A DNA stretch of 64,000 nucleotides from Saprospiraceae bacterium (GTDB taxonomy: Bacteria > Bacteroidota > Bacteroidia > Chitinophagales > Saprospiraceae). Every line of letters starts with the position of its first letter. The first letter of the stretch is position 1. The position numbers and the translations under genes are program-made. A model generated the notes under the pieces. The model was not told the origin of the DNA. It searched no databases and was given only the letters and a program-made list of their open reading frames with translations. The stretch spans positions 1 through 64,000 of the forward strand of contig JAIPBL010000016.1 in NCBI GenBank assembly GCA_021739645.1, in the 5' to 3' direction. Shown piece by piece: positions 44,701 through 53,964 of the stretch.

Positions 44701-45343
44701 TTTTGGGCCGGTACCTGTTCGGTAGTTTTTGGCGGTCCATTTCGTTGACGAGCAGGTACATGTCGAGGTCGCCGTCGTTGTCGTAATCAAAAAAGGCGGC
44801 ATTCGTGGTGTAGGAGGTATCGGCGATGCCGTAGGCTGCTGCCATTTCGGTGAAAGTGACTGGTGACTGGTGATTGGTGCTTGGTGATTGGGAGGCGCCA
44901 TTGTTTATGAAAAGCAAGTTAGCCCGCCGGGAGCCGGGGGAGTAGGTAGTGGCACAAACATAAATATCGAGCCAGCCGTCGGCGTTGATGTCCACCACGG
45001 CCACACCAGAGCACCACCGGTCTTCCCCTGCCACGCCAGCAGTTTCGGTGATGTCCTCGAACTTGAAGTCTTTTTGGTTGAGATAGAGCTTGTTGTCGGC
45101 CATGTTTCCAGCGAAGAAGAGGTCTTGCAGGCCGTCGTTGTTGAAGTCGCCGACCCCTACCCCACCGCCGTTGTAAACGTATTCGTAGGTCAATACATTA
45201 AAGGTGTCGCTATCTATTATCCGGTTGGAGAACAAGACGCCGGAATCGGCAGCAGGTATCTGCCGAAACAAAGTAGTTTCATTTTTGCAGGCAACCAACG
45301 AAGCAAGGAAGGCGGTGAAAATGAGGTAGTGATAGTTTCTCAT
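41744..45343 (-). CDS. Giant FG-GAP / ASPIC-UnbV repeat lipoprotein
   Basis: A 1199-residue lipoprotein; the signal ends FLASLVAC (Cys19). Two FG-GAP/VCBS propeller blocks (DFNNDGLQDLFFAGNM, DINADGWLDIYVC, DFDNDGDRDLMVTNG; then DVNGDGLDDFYVGG, DYDRDGDLDMFVGG) flank a central ASPIC/UnbV segment (VRITWPAGRTELLKKVAANQVLEV). It is a common Bacteroidota surface protein of unknown function. A heptanucleotide tandem repeat at 44857-44892 is translated in frame as SQSPSTNHQSPVT. It is divergent from susC copy 2 across 410 bp. An extended frame reaches 45415, but only 45343 starts the signal peptide. Confidence 0.87.
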   Translation of the reverse strand: MRNYHYLIFTAFLASLVACKNETTLFRQIPAADSGVLFSNRIIDSDTFNVLTYEYVYNGGGVGVGDFNNDGLQDLFFAGNMADNKLYLNQKDFKFEDITETAGVAGEDRWCSGVAVVDINADGWLDIYVCATTYSPGSRRANLLFINNGASQSPSTNHQSPVTFTEMAAAYGIADTSYTTNAAFFDYDNDGDLDMYLLVNEMDRQKLPNRYRPKITDGSSRRTDKLYRNDGLGADGHPVFSDVSKAAGIQIEGFGLGVTICDINRDGWQDVYVTNDYLTNDLLWINSGDTTGAGVTFTDKSATYFKHTSYSAMGNDVADLNNDGLPDVVAVDMLPADNFRRKTMLSPNNYTNNQNNDHYGYQYQYVRNSFQLNQGQCPDSDDLVFSEISMLADIAGTDWSWSPLAADFDNDGDRDLMVTNGFPKDVTNRDFVDYHQMAGNLVDRQTLLEQIPVVKIHNYAFQNDGKNIPSFKDVSAEWGFTQPSFSNGAAYTDLDNDGDLDYVVNNINDSAFIFKNQLVETRPKLANWLKIKFAGPQGNSNGLGATAEVFTKNGKMQYCENSPYRGYLSSVENGLHFGLDSTTMVDSVRITWPAGRTELLKKVAANQVLEVKFDNAKPAPGNQPTTTSAPLFADMTTQLGVNYTQRDSDFIDFNVQRLLPHKLSQYGPGLAVGDVNGDGLDDFYVGGSHFFRGSFFVQNQDGQSGFVQQNLFQDTEKPKLEEELGVLLFDVDNDNDNDLYLVSGGNEFSVDSNVYQDRLFLNENGQFLLAQNALPVFGKSGSCARAADYDRDGDLDMFVGGRMHPTEYPKPVSSYLLRNDSQKGSVKFSLADDAPALKDLGLVCDALWTDFDNDGWVDLLLAGEWMPLTFFKNEKGFFNPQSAIRIPNSAGWWNSLVAADFDMDGDMDYVAGNMGKNSLFKADDQRYTAVYAADFDGNGSLDAIPATFFPDLKGDWVEFPYFGRPDMEKQVIKLKGKFPRHADLGVAPMKSVVDKFPDVQPLVLKADWFATSYLENLGAGKFQLHELPTAAQLAPVHGILTEDFNGDGNPDLLLSGNDFGTEVGMGRHDAMNGLVLLGDGKGNFNPVSMKESGICIPGDAKSLAAVRGGDGSLLVASGQNRGKLQILKAGIKLETIALQPNDCAAILKFGDGRTMRAEASYGQGFLSQSSRTLFLPPGVVSVEVVDFKGKKRVIDINEQ
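44857..44892. repeat. Heptanucleotide tandem repeat inside the FG-GAP gene
   Basis: About five tandem units of TGAYTGG (TGACTGG TGACTGG TGATTGG ...), read on the coding strand as CCAATCA/CCAGTCA units. The same unit occurs in xylB at 54564-54593. Confidence 0.75.
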
Positions 45344-45753
45344 GTCGGAGGTTTGCATGATTAATTTATGGAAAACGAAGGTAGAAATCCTATTGATTTC
45401 TGCGAAAAAACCCAAGAATCTTTACGCCAGCATTTCATTATTTATGAAAAATAATATTTCCAACTCACTGATTTTCAGTACAAATAGTGGATTGTGTATT
45501 TTTTACGAAATATACTTCCTTGATAAATTTTTTTAGAAAGAAAAAAGAAAATATCTTGGCGTCCTGATTCTCCCTGAGCCTTATCAAATTATTTTGACCT
45601 GACCGTTTGAAACCCTTCGCCAAATAACGTCGATTTTTTTAGCGCCGCATTATTTCTTAAAACCACATTTTATAGACTATTCTTAAATCTTAAAGAGGAC
45701 TAGATAGCCTCTTGGGATATTTTTTCTTTCACTAGTTAAATTTTTTGGTAATT
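45344..45753. other. 410-bp AT-rich divergent intergenic region before susC copy 2
   Basis: No gene seen. A small hairpin AAGAGG/CCTCTT lies at 45693-45713, about 40 bp before the susC start, in the presumed leader. No clear promoter box was identified. Confidence 0.4.
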
Positions 45754-48700
45754 ATGAAGCAAACTTTTTTACTCACAGTCCTTACCATGCTGTTAGGTGC
45801 AAATTTGTACGCACAGCAACGGGTAACGGGCAGCGTCACAGATGCAAGTGGCTCCCTACTTATCGGGGCTACAGTACAAGTAGTGGGGACCAGTGTGGGC
45901 ACCATCACAGATATTGATGGCAGTTTTGAATTGAATGCTCCGGACCTCAATGCAGTACTGGCGATTTCCTACACAGGCTACCAGTCGCAAGATGTACCCC
46001 TGAATGGTCAGAACTCCGTCAGGATTGTCCTTCAGGAAGGCCTCAACCTAAACGAGGTAGTGGTCACCGGCTACTCAGTTGACACCAGGAGGAGCACACC
46101 TGGCTCCGTGTCCACAGTTGATTCGAGGTCGCTTCAGGTCTCCCCTTCGGGGAACGTGGAGCAGCAGTTGCAGGGCCGTGTGGCTGGTGTAACGGTGATT
46201 ACAAACGGACAGCCCGGCACAGAAAGCCAGGTTAGGGTTAGGGGTTATGGCGCACTTTCTGGCAACGCACCACTTTATGTGGTGGATGGTGTGCCAGTTG
46301 GTTCCACCGACTTCCTTTCACCAGATGACATTGAGACCACAACGGTACTGAAGGATGCCACCGCCGCTTCCATCTACGGCGCAAGGGCAGCAGGTGGCGT
46401 GATTGTTTACACCACTAAAAAAGGCAAAAAAGGCGCTAGGAAAATGAAGGTGACCTACGACGGCTCTGTTGGTGTGACTACACCTGGCTCAGGAGCAGGC
46501 ATTCTGAACCCACAAGAGCAGGCCGACTGGACTTGGAAGGCAATCGAAAATGCTGCCATCCAAAACGGAGAAACCCCTGCTTACAGCCATCCACAGTACG
46601 GCACAGGCTCGACTCCAGTGCTGCCAGATTATCTTCTGGTGGGCGGCGATAAGGGAGTCATCGGAAGCGTCAACTTGGCAGAAGAAGCAAAAAAATACAA
46701 TGTAAATCCAGAGGCGGGCAGTATCTACCAAGTGGTAAAAGCCAACAAGGAAGGTACTGATTGGTATGACGCCATCACCCGCAATGCTTTGTTGAACCGC
46801 CATAACCTCGGCTTTTCGGGAGGTGGCGAGAATAGCCGCTACTATGTTGGTTTGGGCATGCAGGAGCAAGAGGGCATCCTCCTCCATCAAAAATTTTCCC
46901 GTTACACATTCCGTGTAAATACGGAGTTCGACCTGCTGCCAAAACTGCGCGTCGGGGAGAACATCCAAACAACTTACCGCGCTGCCAACTTGCTGTTGGG
47001 TGACGGTGGCGGCAGTGGTTCTTCCGACGACGAGAACGTTGTCCTTGATGCTTCCAGGATGTCGCCTATCATACCTGTTTACGATGAGTTTGGCGGCTAC
47101 GCCGGTACGGCGGTACAAGGTTTTAACAACGCTGCAAACCCTATTGCTAATTTGGATGGACAAAAGAACAACAGGGCCTTTGCTGTAGGCATATTTGGCA
47201 ATGTTTACGCGGAATTGGAGCCTGTCAAGGGTTTTGTAATTCGCACCAGCTTTGGAGGGGATTACAGCAATTTCAGCTCCTTTGGCTACACTAGGCGTAC
47301 TTACGAGAACCAAGAGAACAATGCCTCCTTTGGTTTTGCACAAAACAATTTCTATCGCAGCTCCTGGGTTTGGAGTAATACGGCAAACTACAGGAAAGAA
47401 TTTGGCGTACACGGCATTGACGTCTTGGTAGGCCAAGAGGCTCTGAATACGGGTTCTAGCCGCGGCATGAGCGGTTCTGGTATCAATCCTTTCTCACAAA
47501 GCCCTGATTTTGTTGGGTTGTCAAATGTTGAGTCCCGGGTAGTTAATGGCAGCCACAGTTCTGGCGTCAACTTCGCCTCCTATTTCGGTAGGCTGAATTA
47601 TGACTTAAACGACAAGTACATCATCTCTGCGGTTGTCCGTCGTGATGGCTCTTCCCGCTTTGGTGCAGAGAACCGTTACGGTACTTTCCCTGCGATTTCA
47701 GCAGCATGGCGCTTGTCTTCCGAACCTTTCATGGATGGCATGAAAGATGTTTTTGACGACCTTAAAATTCGGGCGGGCTACGGCATCATGGGCAACTCGA
47801 ACAACGTTGACCCGAACAACCAGTACAGCTTGTTTGGCACCAGTGTTGGTGCTTCCAGCTATGACATCAACGGTACCAACGGTAGTGCAGTACCAGGTTT
47901 TTACCGTACCAGGATTGGCAACCCGTTGGCGAAATGGGAAAAAGCCATCACCCAGAATATTGGTATTGACGCCTTGTTATTCGGTGGCAAATGGGACGTA
48001 GGCGTGGAGCTTTGGAAAAAAGAAACAGAAGACCTTCTTTTCCAAGTACCTGTTACGGTACAGTCTGGCTTTTTTGCCAGCGCACCATCTGTGAACATTG
48101 GCAAAATGGAGAACAAGGGCCTTGACTTCAGCATCGTCAACAAAGCAAGGATCAATAGCGACTTTAGGTATGAGGTTACCCTGAACGGTGGCTTCCTGAG
48201 CAACAAAATCGTGGAGCTGGCGCCGAACGTGAAGAACCTCCCGAACAACAGCGCCACCTACCGTGGCATTACACCCGTGTTGAACCAGATTGGTGAGCCA
48301 ATCTCCGCATTCTATGGCTACCAAGTTCAGGGCATCTTTGCCAATGCAGCAGAAGTTGCCGATGCAGCCACCCAAGATGGAGCCGCACCAGGTCGTTTCC
48401 GTTTCAAGGACATCAATGGCTTGGATGACGATGGCAATCCCACAGGTAAGCCAGATGGCAAAATTGACATCAATGACCGTACTACCTTGGGAAGCCCAGT
48501 ACCTGATTTCACGGGTGGCCTTACCATCAAGTTGAACTACAAGCGTTTTGAACTTGAAGTGTATTCCTTTGCTTCCATCGGAAATGAAATCTACAATATT
48601 TCGAGAGTGTTCACAGACTTCTATCCCTTGTTCCCTGGTGCAGCCATCAGCGACCGCGTGAAGGATTCTTGGTCTTTTGACAACCCTTCTGGTTCTATTC

Positions 48701-49005
48701 CGTTGTTTGAGAATACTTCCAACTTCAGTACCAACACACAATCAAATTCCTTCTATGTGGAAGATGGCTCTTACTTCCGGGTACAGAACCTCACTTTGTC
48801 TTACTTCCTTCCTGACAACCTTGTGAATGGCTGGAACATGGAGCGGGTGCGGGTTTTTGGAAGTGTCAACAACCTATTGACTGTAACAGGTTACAGCGGC
48901 TTGGACCCAAGCGTTGGAGGTGCTGCCGATACCAATTTTGGTGTTGACCTTGGCAACTACCCTATCACACGTAGCTGGGTTTTCGGGGTTAGTGTTGGCT
49001 TCTAA
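45754..49005 (+). CDS. SusC/RagA-family TonB-dependent outer-membrane transporter (copy 2)
   Basis: A 1083-residue SusC-like transporter. The signal ends ANLYAQ (about residue 20). A carboxypeptidase-like domain follows (QRVTGSVTDASGSLLIGATVQVVGTSVG), then the plug (NEVVVTGYSVDTRRSTPGSVS, PLYVVDGVPVGSTDFLSPDDIETTTVLKDATAASIYGARAAGGV) and a barrel ending GVSVGF. ATG 45754 is used; an alternative GTG lies three codons upstream. susD follows 160 bp later. Divergence from a set of xylose/uronate enzymes nearby hints at pentose- or uronate-containing glycans as substrate. Confidence 0.95.
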   Translation: MKQTFLLTVLTMLLGANLYAQQRVTGSVTDASGSLLIGATVQVVGTSVGTITDIDGSFELNAPDLNAVLAISYTGYQSQDVPLNGQNSVRIVLQEGLNLNEVVVTGYSVDTRRSTPGSVSTVDSRSLQVSPSGNVEQQLQGRVAGVTVITNGQPGTESQVRVRGYGALSGNAPLYVVDGVPVGSTDFLSPDDIETTTVLKDATAASIYGARAAGGVIVYTTKKGKKGARKMKVTYDGSVGVTTPGSGAGILNPQEQADWTWKAIENAAIQNGETPAYSHPQYGTGSTPVLPDYLLVGGDKGVIGSVNLAEEAKKYNVNPEAGSIYQVVKANKEGTDWYDAITRNALLNRHNLGFSGGGENSRYYVGLGMQEQEGILLHQKFSRYTFRVNTEFDLLPKLRVGENIQTTYRAANLLLGDGGGSGSSDDENVVLDASRMSPIIPVYDEFGGYAGTAVQGFNNAANPIANLDGQKNNRAFAVGIFGNVYAELEPVKGFVIRTSFGGDYSNFSSFGYTRRTYENQENNASFGFAQNNFYRSSWVWSNTANYRKEFGVHGIDVLVGQEALNTGSSRGMSGSGINPFSQSPDFVGLSNVESRVVNGSHSSGVNFASYFGRLNYDLNDKYIISAVVRRDGSSRFGAENRYGTFPAISAAWRLSSEPFMDGMKDVFDDLKIRAGYGIMGNSNNVDPNNQYSLFGTSVGASSYDINGTNGSAVPGFYRTRIGNPLAKWEKAITQNIGIDALLFGGKWDVGVELWKKETEDLLFQVPVTVQSGFFASAPSVNIGKMENKGLDFSIVNKARINSDFRYEVTLNGGFLSNKIVELAPNVKNLPNNSATYRGITPVLNQIGEPISAFYGYQVQGIFANAAEVADAATQDGAAPGRFRFKDINGLDDDGNPTGKPDGKIDINDRTTLGSPVPDFTGGLTIKLNYKRFELEVYSFASIGNEIYNISRVFTDFYPLFPGAAISDRVKDSWSFDNPSGSIPLFENTSNFSTNTQSNSFYVEDGSYFRVQNLTLSYFLPDNLVNGWNMERVRVFGSVNNLLTVTGYSGLDPSVGGAADTNFGVDLGNYPITRSWVFGVSVGF

Positions 49006-49165
49006 AACCTAGTTTAAAGAAGCAATTTTCTTAATTTAAACTTTTTAAAAGTGAAATGAATCTATCAAAATGAGTTGGCGAGAAGTGCAAACAACCAAAA
49101 TCGGTCGTTTTTACCATTCAGCTTACAGCATTCCGGGTTCATTTTCACCAAACAAAATGTCTATC

Positions 49166-50887
49166 ATGAAAAAATTTAGAATCTTAATATTGTCCTTTTT
49201 GACCCTTATCATTCTGGTAACGGCCTGCAAGGACAGCTTTCTGGATGTAGCCCCAACGGGCTCCCTCAGCGAGAACGAACTTTCTTCCAAAGCTGGCCTG
49301 GAAGGCTCTTTGATTGCCTCCTATAGCATGCTGCTAGGCCGTGGGGGTTTTTACACTGACGTTTCCAACTGGTTTTGGGGGGGCGTGGTCGGTGGCGATG
49401 CCAACAAAGGCACTAACGCCGGGGACCAATCACAAGTGAACGAAGTCCAAGCCTACAGCACACAAACCAACAACGGCTCTGTTTTTGAAAAATATAGGGC
49501 CTGTTACGAAGGGGTAGCCCGTGCCAATGCCACGCTGAAATTGGTAGGCAAAGCACAAGAAGGTGTCTCCGAAACAGACAAAACAAGGATTGCTGGGGAA
49601 GCGAGGTTCCTAAGGGGTGTTTACTACTTTGAATTGAAGAAAAACTTCAACAACACGCCATACGTGGACGAAACATGGGACGAGATTACACCCGTGAGCA
49701 ACAGTGCAGACCTGTGGCCGTTCATCGAAGCAGACTTTCAGTATGCTTACGACAACCTGCCAGAAGTGCAAAGTGGCGCAGGAAGGGCCAACAAATGGGC
49801 TGCTGCCGCATTCTTGGGCAAAGCCAAATTGTTCCAGAAAAAACATGCCGAAGCCAAAACCCTGTTTGACGAAGTCATCACCAAGGGAGTCACGGCCAGC
49901 GGTGCACCTTATGCCCTGAACGCCAACTACTCCGATGCTTTTAATGCATCGAACGACAACAGCAGCGAATCCGTTTTTGCTTGTCAGGCTGCAGCTAATA
50001 CTGGCAGCGTGAACAACGCAAATCCAGCCTTGGTTTTGAACTACCCGAACGGTTCTTCTGGCCCGGAAAGGCCAGGTGGTTGCTGCGGCTTCAACCAGCC
50101 CAGCTTCGATTTGGCAAACTCTTTCCGTACCAGTGCCAATGGTTTGCCGCTGCTCGATGGTTCCTATAACAGCGCTGCCAACAAACTCGTTGACGACAGG
50201 GGCCTAAGCAGCTCCGATGCCTTCACGCCGGATGCTGGCCCCTTGGACCCGAGGCTCGACCACGCCATTGGCCGCCGTGGCATCCCTTACCTTGATTGGG
50301 GACCACACCCAGGTTTTGACTGGATTCGTGACCAAGCTTACGCTGGCGTTTACTCTCCTAAAAAGTTAATCTATTACAAAGACGGAGACGGATCGGAGCA
50401 CGACGCAAGCTCATGGACTCCCGGCTACTCTGCCGTGAACTACAACCTCATGCGCTTTGCCGATGTGTTGCTGATGGCTGCCGAGTGCGAAGTTGAACTC
50501 AACAACCTTGACAAAGCTCGGGAGTATGTGAACATGGTAAGAACCAGGGCCAAGAACTCCCCGGTACTTAACGCCGCTGGAAGCCCGGCTGCCAATTACG
50601 TGATCAACACCTACACAGCATTCGCAAGCCAAGATGAGGCTAGAACCGCTGTTCGCTTTGAGCGCAGGCTTGAGCTTTCAGACGAAGGCCACCGCTTCTA
50701 TGACCTAGTGCGCTGGGGCATTGCCGAGCCAACGCTGAACGCTTATTTGGACCACGAAAGGCCATTAACCAATGCTCCTTTTGCTGGCGCAACCTTCAAG
50801 GCAAACAAGAACGAATATTTGCCAATACCACAAAACGAGATTGACCTTCAGGGTGCAGATATTCTCATCCAGAACCCTGGCTACTAA
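49166..50887 (+). CDS. SusD/RagB-like nutrient-binding lipoprotein (copy 2)
   Basis: A 573-residue lipoprotein; the signal ends IILVTAC (about Cys18), then KDSFLDVAPTGSLSENELSS, the usual SusD opening. RFLRGVYYFELKKNFNNTPYVDE and the C-terminal ARTAVRFERRLELSDEGHRFYDLVRWG are diagnostic of the RagB/SusD family. Partner of susC copy 2. In-frame starts at 49070 and 49157 do not begin a signal peptide. A strong terminator follows 36 bp after the stop. Confidence 0.94.
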   Translation: MKKFRILILSFLTLIILVTACKDSFLDVAPTGSLSENELSSKAGLEGSLIASYSMLLGRGGFYTDVSNWFWGGVVGGDANKGTNAGDQSQVNEVQAYSTQTNNGSVFEKYRACYEGVARANATLKLVGKAQEGVSETDKTRIAGEARFLRGVYYFELKKNFNNTPYVDETWDEITPVSNSADLWPFIEADFQYAYDNLPEVQSGAGRANKWAAAAFLGKAKLFQKKHAEAKTLFDEVITKGVTASGAPYALNANYSDAFNASNDNSSESVFACQAAANTGSVNNANPALVLNYPNGSSGPERPGGCCGFNQPSFDLANSFRTSANGLPLLDGSYNSAANKLVDDRGLSSSDAFTPDAGPLDPRLDHAIGRRGIPYLDWGPHPGFDWIRDQAYAGVYSPKKLIYYKDGDGSEHDASSWTPGYSAVNYNLMRFADVLLMAAECEVELNNLDKAREYVNMVRTRAKNSPVLNAAGSPAANYVINTYTAFASQDEARTAVRFERRLELSDEGHRFYDLVRWGIAEPTLNAYLDHERPLTNAPFAGATFKANKNEYLPIPQNEIDLQGADILIQNPGY

Positions 50888-50922
50888 TCCACTGGAAATA
50901 GCTTAGGCTTCTTCAAATGAAA

Positions 50923-50968
50923 AAGGGTACCAGTAGCGAAATGCCGCCGCTGGTACCCTTCTTTTTTT
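50923..50968 (+). terminator. Rho-independent terminator after susD copy 2
   Basis: Perfect arms AAGGGTACCAG and CTGGTACCCTT around a 16-nt loop, then CTTTTTTT. Confidence 0.88.
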
Positions 50969-50993
50969 GCGTAATTTTCTTTACAAAAAACAG

Positions 50994-51057
50994 GAATCAT
51001 CCCGGATTCATGAATCAAATCGCCACGATGGGGCAATTTCAAAATCCGGGATGATTC
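50994..51057. repeat. 15-bp inverted repeat between convergent genes
   Basis: Arms GAATCATCCCGGATT (50994-51008) and AATCCGGGATGATTC (51043-51057), perfect, with a 34-nt loop. It lies between the terminator and the leftward lipoprotein gene, and may be that gene's transcript end. Confidence 0.6.
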
Positions 51058-51070
51058 ATGTTTACCCCAA

Positions 51071-51799
51071 TTATTTCTTGACCAAATCATACTTCAACTT
51101 CCCGATTTCATACTTGAACTCGTCCTTGCTGCCTATGTCGTCAATTTCAAAAAGTTGCAAGTAGTTTCCCTCCATCTTGAAGGCATAAAATTCGGGCGTA
51201 AGACCTTCTTTCGAGAGCATGATTTGGTCGGCATGAACGTCCTCGGCCACGTAGTCGAGCAGCAGTTCGTAGCGATAGTAATCGTCTAACCCAACCACCG
51301 TGCCCTTCGGGTTAAATACCACTGTCTTGCCACCAAGGTCGTACTTCCCGCCCACCAGCGTTGAGGCGATGACATTGAAGCCGGTGAAAGCATCGCCGAG
51401 GCGGACCATCACTGTTGCATCGAGATGGATGGAGCCGTCGGGCTGTGGCGTGAGGCTGTATTGATGCACCGCCGCGTTCATTGGGTCGTAGGCCTGTAAG
51501 CCGCCATCCTTTGTACGCAGGGTTAGTTGCTGCCCCTCGTGCCAGCCATAGCTCAGGTCAACCACCCATTTGGTGCTGTCTTCTTGGTGAAAAATAGCTG
51601 CCGCCACATCACCCGTCTTTTCCGCTGCTTTCATCGGCGACTTGGTGTTTTTCAGTTCTTGCCACCACGCGTCGTTGACCCAGTAGCCACCCAGGTTATC
51701 AGGTATTTTGGCTTGGCCACTGTTGTTGCCACTTGGGGCGTTGTTGCAACTGCCAAGCAAAAAAAGCAGGGCAATAATTGGGAAAAATCTGTTTTTCAT
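51071..51799 (-). CDS. Hypothetical lipoprotein downstream of xylA
   Basis: A 242-residue lipoprotein; the signal ends LLFLLGSC (Cys17), then an Asn/Ser-rich linker. The body is beta-rich with GGYWVNDAWWQELKNTKSP, WVVDLSYGWHEGQQLTL and DDYYRYELLLDYVAEDVH. A lipocalin-like fold is possible, but I do not recognise the family. It lies 64 bp after xylA on the same strand and is probably the last gene of the operon. The longer frame to 51892 overlaps xylA. Confidence 0.65.
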   Translation of the reverse strand: MKNRFFPIIALLFLLGSCNNAPSGNNSGQAKIPDNLGGYWVNDAWWQELKNTKSPMKAAEKTGDVAAAIFHQEDSTKWVVDLSYGWHEGQQLTLRTKDGGLQAYDPMNAAVHQYSLTPQPDGSIHLDATVMVRLGDAFTGFNVIASTLVGGKYDLGGKTVVFNPKGTVVGLDDYYRYELLLDYVAEDVHADQIMLSKEGLTPEFYAFKMEGNYLQLFEIDDIGSKDEFKYEIGKLKYDLVKK

Positions 51800-51863
51800 T
51801 TTTTGAAAATGCTTGATAATTAATTTTTTGAAACAAACCGCCGAACTGGAGTTCAGCGACACT

Positions 51864-53225
51864 TTACGCAAACCGGTTGATGATGTTCTCAAACAACTCC
51901 TGTTTGCCGCTGCGCTGCTTAGGCTCGCCGACCTCGTTGGCGATTTTGGCCAAGTCTTTTAAGGACAGTTTGCCCTTTTCAAAATCCCGGCCCTTCCCTT
52001 TGTTGAAAGAAGCGTAACGCTCCTCCCTCAGTTTCAGGTATTCCGACTTCTCCAGCACGGCATCGGCGGCTAGCAAGGCCCGTGCGAAGGTGTCCATGCC
52101 ACCGATATGGGCGTAGAAAATGTCGGCCAGATCGGTCGAGTTTCGGCGGGTCTTCGCGTCGAAGTTGATGCCGCCGCCCTGTAGGCCGCCGCTTTCCAGC
52201 AGCACGAGCATCGCCTCCGTCAGCTCCATCACGTTGTTCGGGAACTGGTCGGTGTCCCACCCGTTCTGGTAGTCCCCCCGGTTGGCGTCCATGCTGCCCA
52301 GCGCCCCGGCGTTGGCCGCCACCTGTAGCTCGTGCTGCATCGTGTGCTGCGCAAGCGTGGCATGGTTCACCTCGATGTTCAGCTTGAAATCGGCCATCAG
52401 GTCGTATTCCCGGAGGAAGTTCAGGCAGGTCGCCGCATCGAAGTCGTACTGGTGCTTGCTCGGCTCCATCGGTTTTGGTTCGATGAAAAACGTACCCTTG
52501 AAGCCCTGTTTGCGGGCATAGTCCCTCGCGATATGCAGGAAGCGGGCGAGGTGGTCGAGTTCGCGCTTCATGTCCGTGTTCAGCAGCGACATGTAGCCCT
52601 CGCGGCCGCCCCAGAAGACGTAGTTCTCGCCGCCGAGCTTGATGGTGGCGTCGAGGGCATTGCGCACCTGCGCACCTGCGTAAGCCACCACCTCGAAGTC
52701 GGGGTTGGTGGCCGCACCGTTCATGTAGCGCGGGTGGCTGAACAGGTTGGCCGTGCCCCAGAGCAACCGAACGCCACTTTCTTTTTGTTTTTCCTTGGCG
52801 TAGTCCGTGATTTTTTCGAGACGCTTGCCGCTTTCCTTGAGCGAATCACCTTCAGCAACGAGGTCGTAGTCGTGGAAGCAGTAGAACGGGATGCCCATTT
52901 TGGTGATGAACTCGAAACCGGCGTCCATTTTGTCCTTCGCCTGGTCCATTGGGTCTTTCGATTTCATCCACGGAAAGGCCTTCGTGCCGGGGCCGAAGGG
53001 GTCGCCGCCCGTGCCGCAGAGCGTATGCCACCAGGCCACCGCAAAGCGGAAATGCTCCTTCATTGCCTTTCCCCGCACTACCCTATCCTCGTTGTACCAG
53101 CGGAAGGCCAGCGAGTTGTCGGATTCCGGGCCTTCGAACTGGATGCGGCCTATGCCCTTGAAGTATTCTTTTTTGCCGAGGGTGATGGTGGGGTCTGAGG
53201 TTTCCTTTACTTTCTTATTTGCCAT
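51864..53225 (-). CDS. xylA: Xylose isomerase
   Basis: A 453-residue enzyme converting D-xylose to D-xylulose. Family motifs include [21 protein letters not shown] at the N-terminus, [43 protein letters not shown] (metal-binding Glu/Asp region) and [20 protein letters not shown]. Length equals the class II enzymes. It lies between a KilA-N gene and a lipoprotein gene in a leftward sugar operon with xylB. Confidence 0.97.
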   Translation of the reverse strand: MANKKVKETSDPTITLGKKEYFKGIGRIQFEGPESDNSLAFRWYNEDRVVRGKAMKEHFRFAVAWWHTLCGTGGDPFGPGTKAFPWMKSKDPMDQAKDKMDAGFEFITKMGIPFYCFHDYDLVAEGDSLKESGKRLEKITDYAKEKQKESGVRLLWGTANLFSHPRYMNGAATNPDFEVVAYAGAQVRNALDATIKLGGENYVFWGGREGYMSLLNTDMKRELDHLARFLHIARDYARKQGFKGTFFIEPKPMEPSKHQYDFDAATCLNFLREYDLMADFKLNIEVNHATLAQHTMQHELQVAANAGALGSMDANRGDYQNGWDTDQFPNNVMELTEAMLVLLESGGLQGGGINFDAKTRRNSTDLADIFYAHIGGMDTFARALLAADAVLEKSEYLKLREERYASFNKGKGRDFEKGKLSLKDLAKIANEVGEPKQRSGKQELFENIINRFA

Positions 53226-53306
53226 AAGTTATTGATTGTCAATTTATTAAATTCCGTTGTTGGAAAAGTCATTGGAGAGGGTGGGGTTCAATTCGTAGTA
53301 AAGTAG

Positions 53307-53870
53307 CTACTCATCCCCTTTCTCTCTCAAAAAATTAAGCCTGTTCCTGTCTGGGTCTTGTCCGGGAATGGTATCGAGCCAGTTGCGGGTCTCGTCCACA
53401 AGGTTGGTGATGCGGCTGATATGCCATTCGAGGCTTTTTTTAGAAAATTCTTCCTCTTTGAGTCGTTGGAATTCCTTGATGAGGTAAATCTGGAACTTTG
53501 GGCTAAGCCAGTAACAAAAATTTATGGCGATATCCTTGTGAGCAAGCGTACCACCGCTGCGCCCAGCTTTGGACACCAGGCCAATAGCGCCGGTGGTTTC
53601 AATCCATTTTTTCGGCGACATGACAAACCTGTTACTGGCTGTCATTTCCAAAACCGTGTGCAATTGCACACGGTTTAAGTTTGGGTTGTGGAGCAGTTCC
53701 CATTCCCAGAGGTAATTAATGGTACTACTGTTTTTCATCCAATTTTGGATAACGAATCGAGGTTCTTCGCTTGATTGCTTTGCAATATCCGTCAACGATA
53801 TATAATCGTCCTCCTTCACCTGCTCAATGGTGATAGCCAAGCCTTGAACGTTGATGGTTTTCTTTTTCAT
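53307..53870 (-). CDS. KilA-N domain protein
   Basis: A 187-residue protein with a KilA-N DNA-binding domain: DYISLTDIAKQSSEEPRFVIQNWMKNSSTINYLWEWE, a central KKWIETTGAIGLVSKAGRSGGTLAHKDIAINFCYWLSPKFQIYLIKEFQRLKEEE and a helical tail. Such proteins occur in phages and mobile regions, with roles as regulators or anti-repressors. It sits between xylB and xylA on their strand. A broken relative lies at 56920-57902, and the two flank xylB-uxuA. Confidence 0.85.
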   Translation of the reverse strand: MKKKTINVQGLAITIEQVKEDDYISLTDIAKQSSEEPRFVIQNWMKNSSTINYLWEWELLHNPNLNRVQLHTVLEMTASNRFVMSPKKWIETTGAIGLVSKAGRSGGTLAHKDIAINFCYWLSPKFQIYLIKEFQRLKEEEFSKKSLEWHISRITNLVDETRNWLDTIPGQDPDRNRLNFLREKGDE

Positions 53871-53964
53871 AAAAATTTGATTCTCAGCGTTTTAACCAGG
53901 GGTACTGATTATAAATTCTGCCAAATAGTTGTATTTTAAGCTAAACGTGACCACTTAGTAACGT

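Noticed and set aside
44857-44892. CRISPR-like repeat array
   Set aside because: Units are 7 bp without spacers and lie within a gene; tandem repeat, not CRISPR. No other CRISPR-like array was seen.
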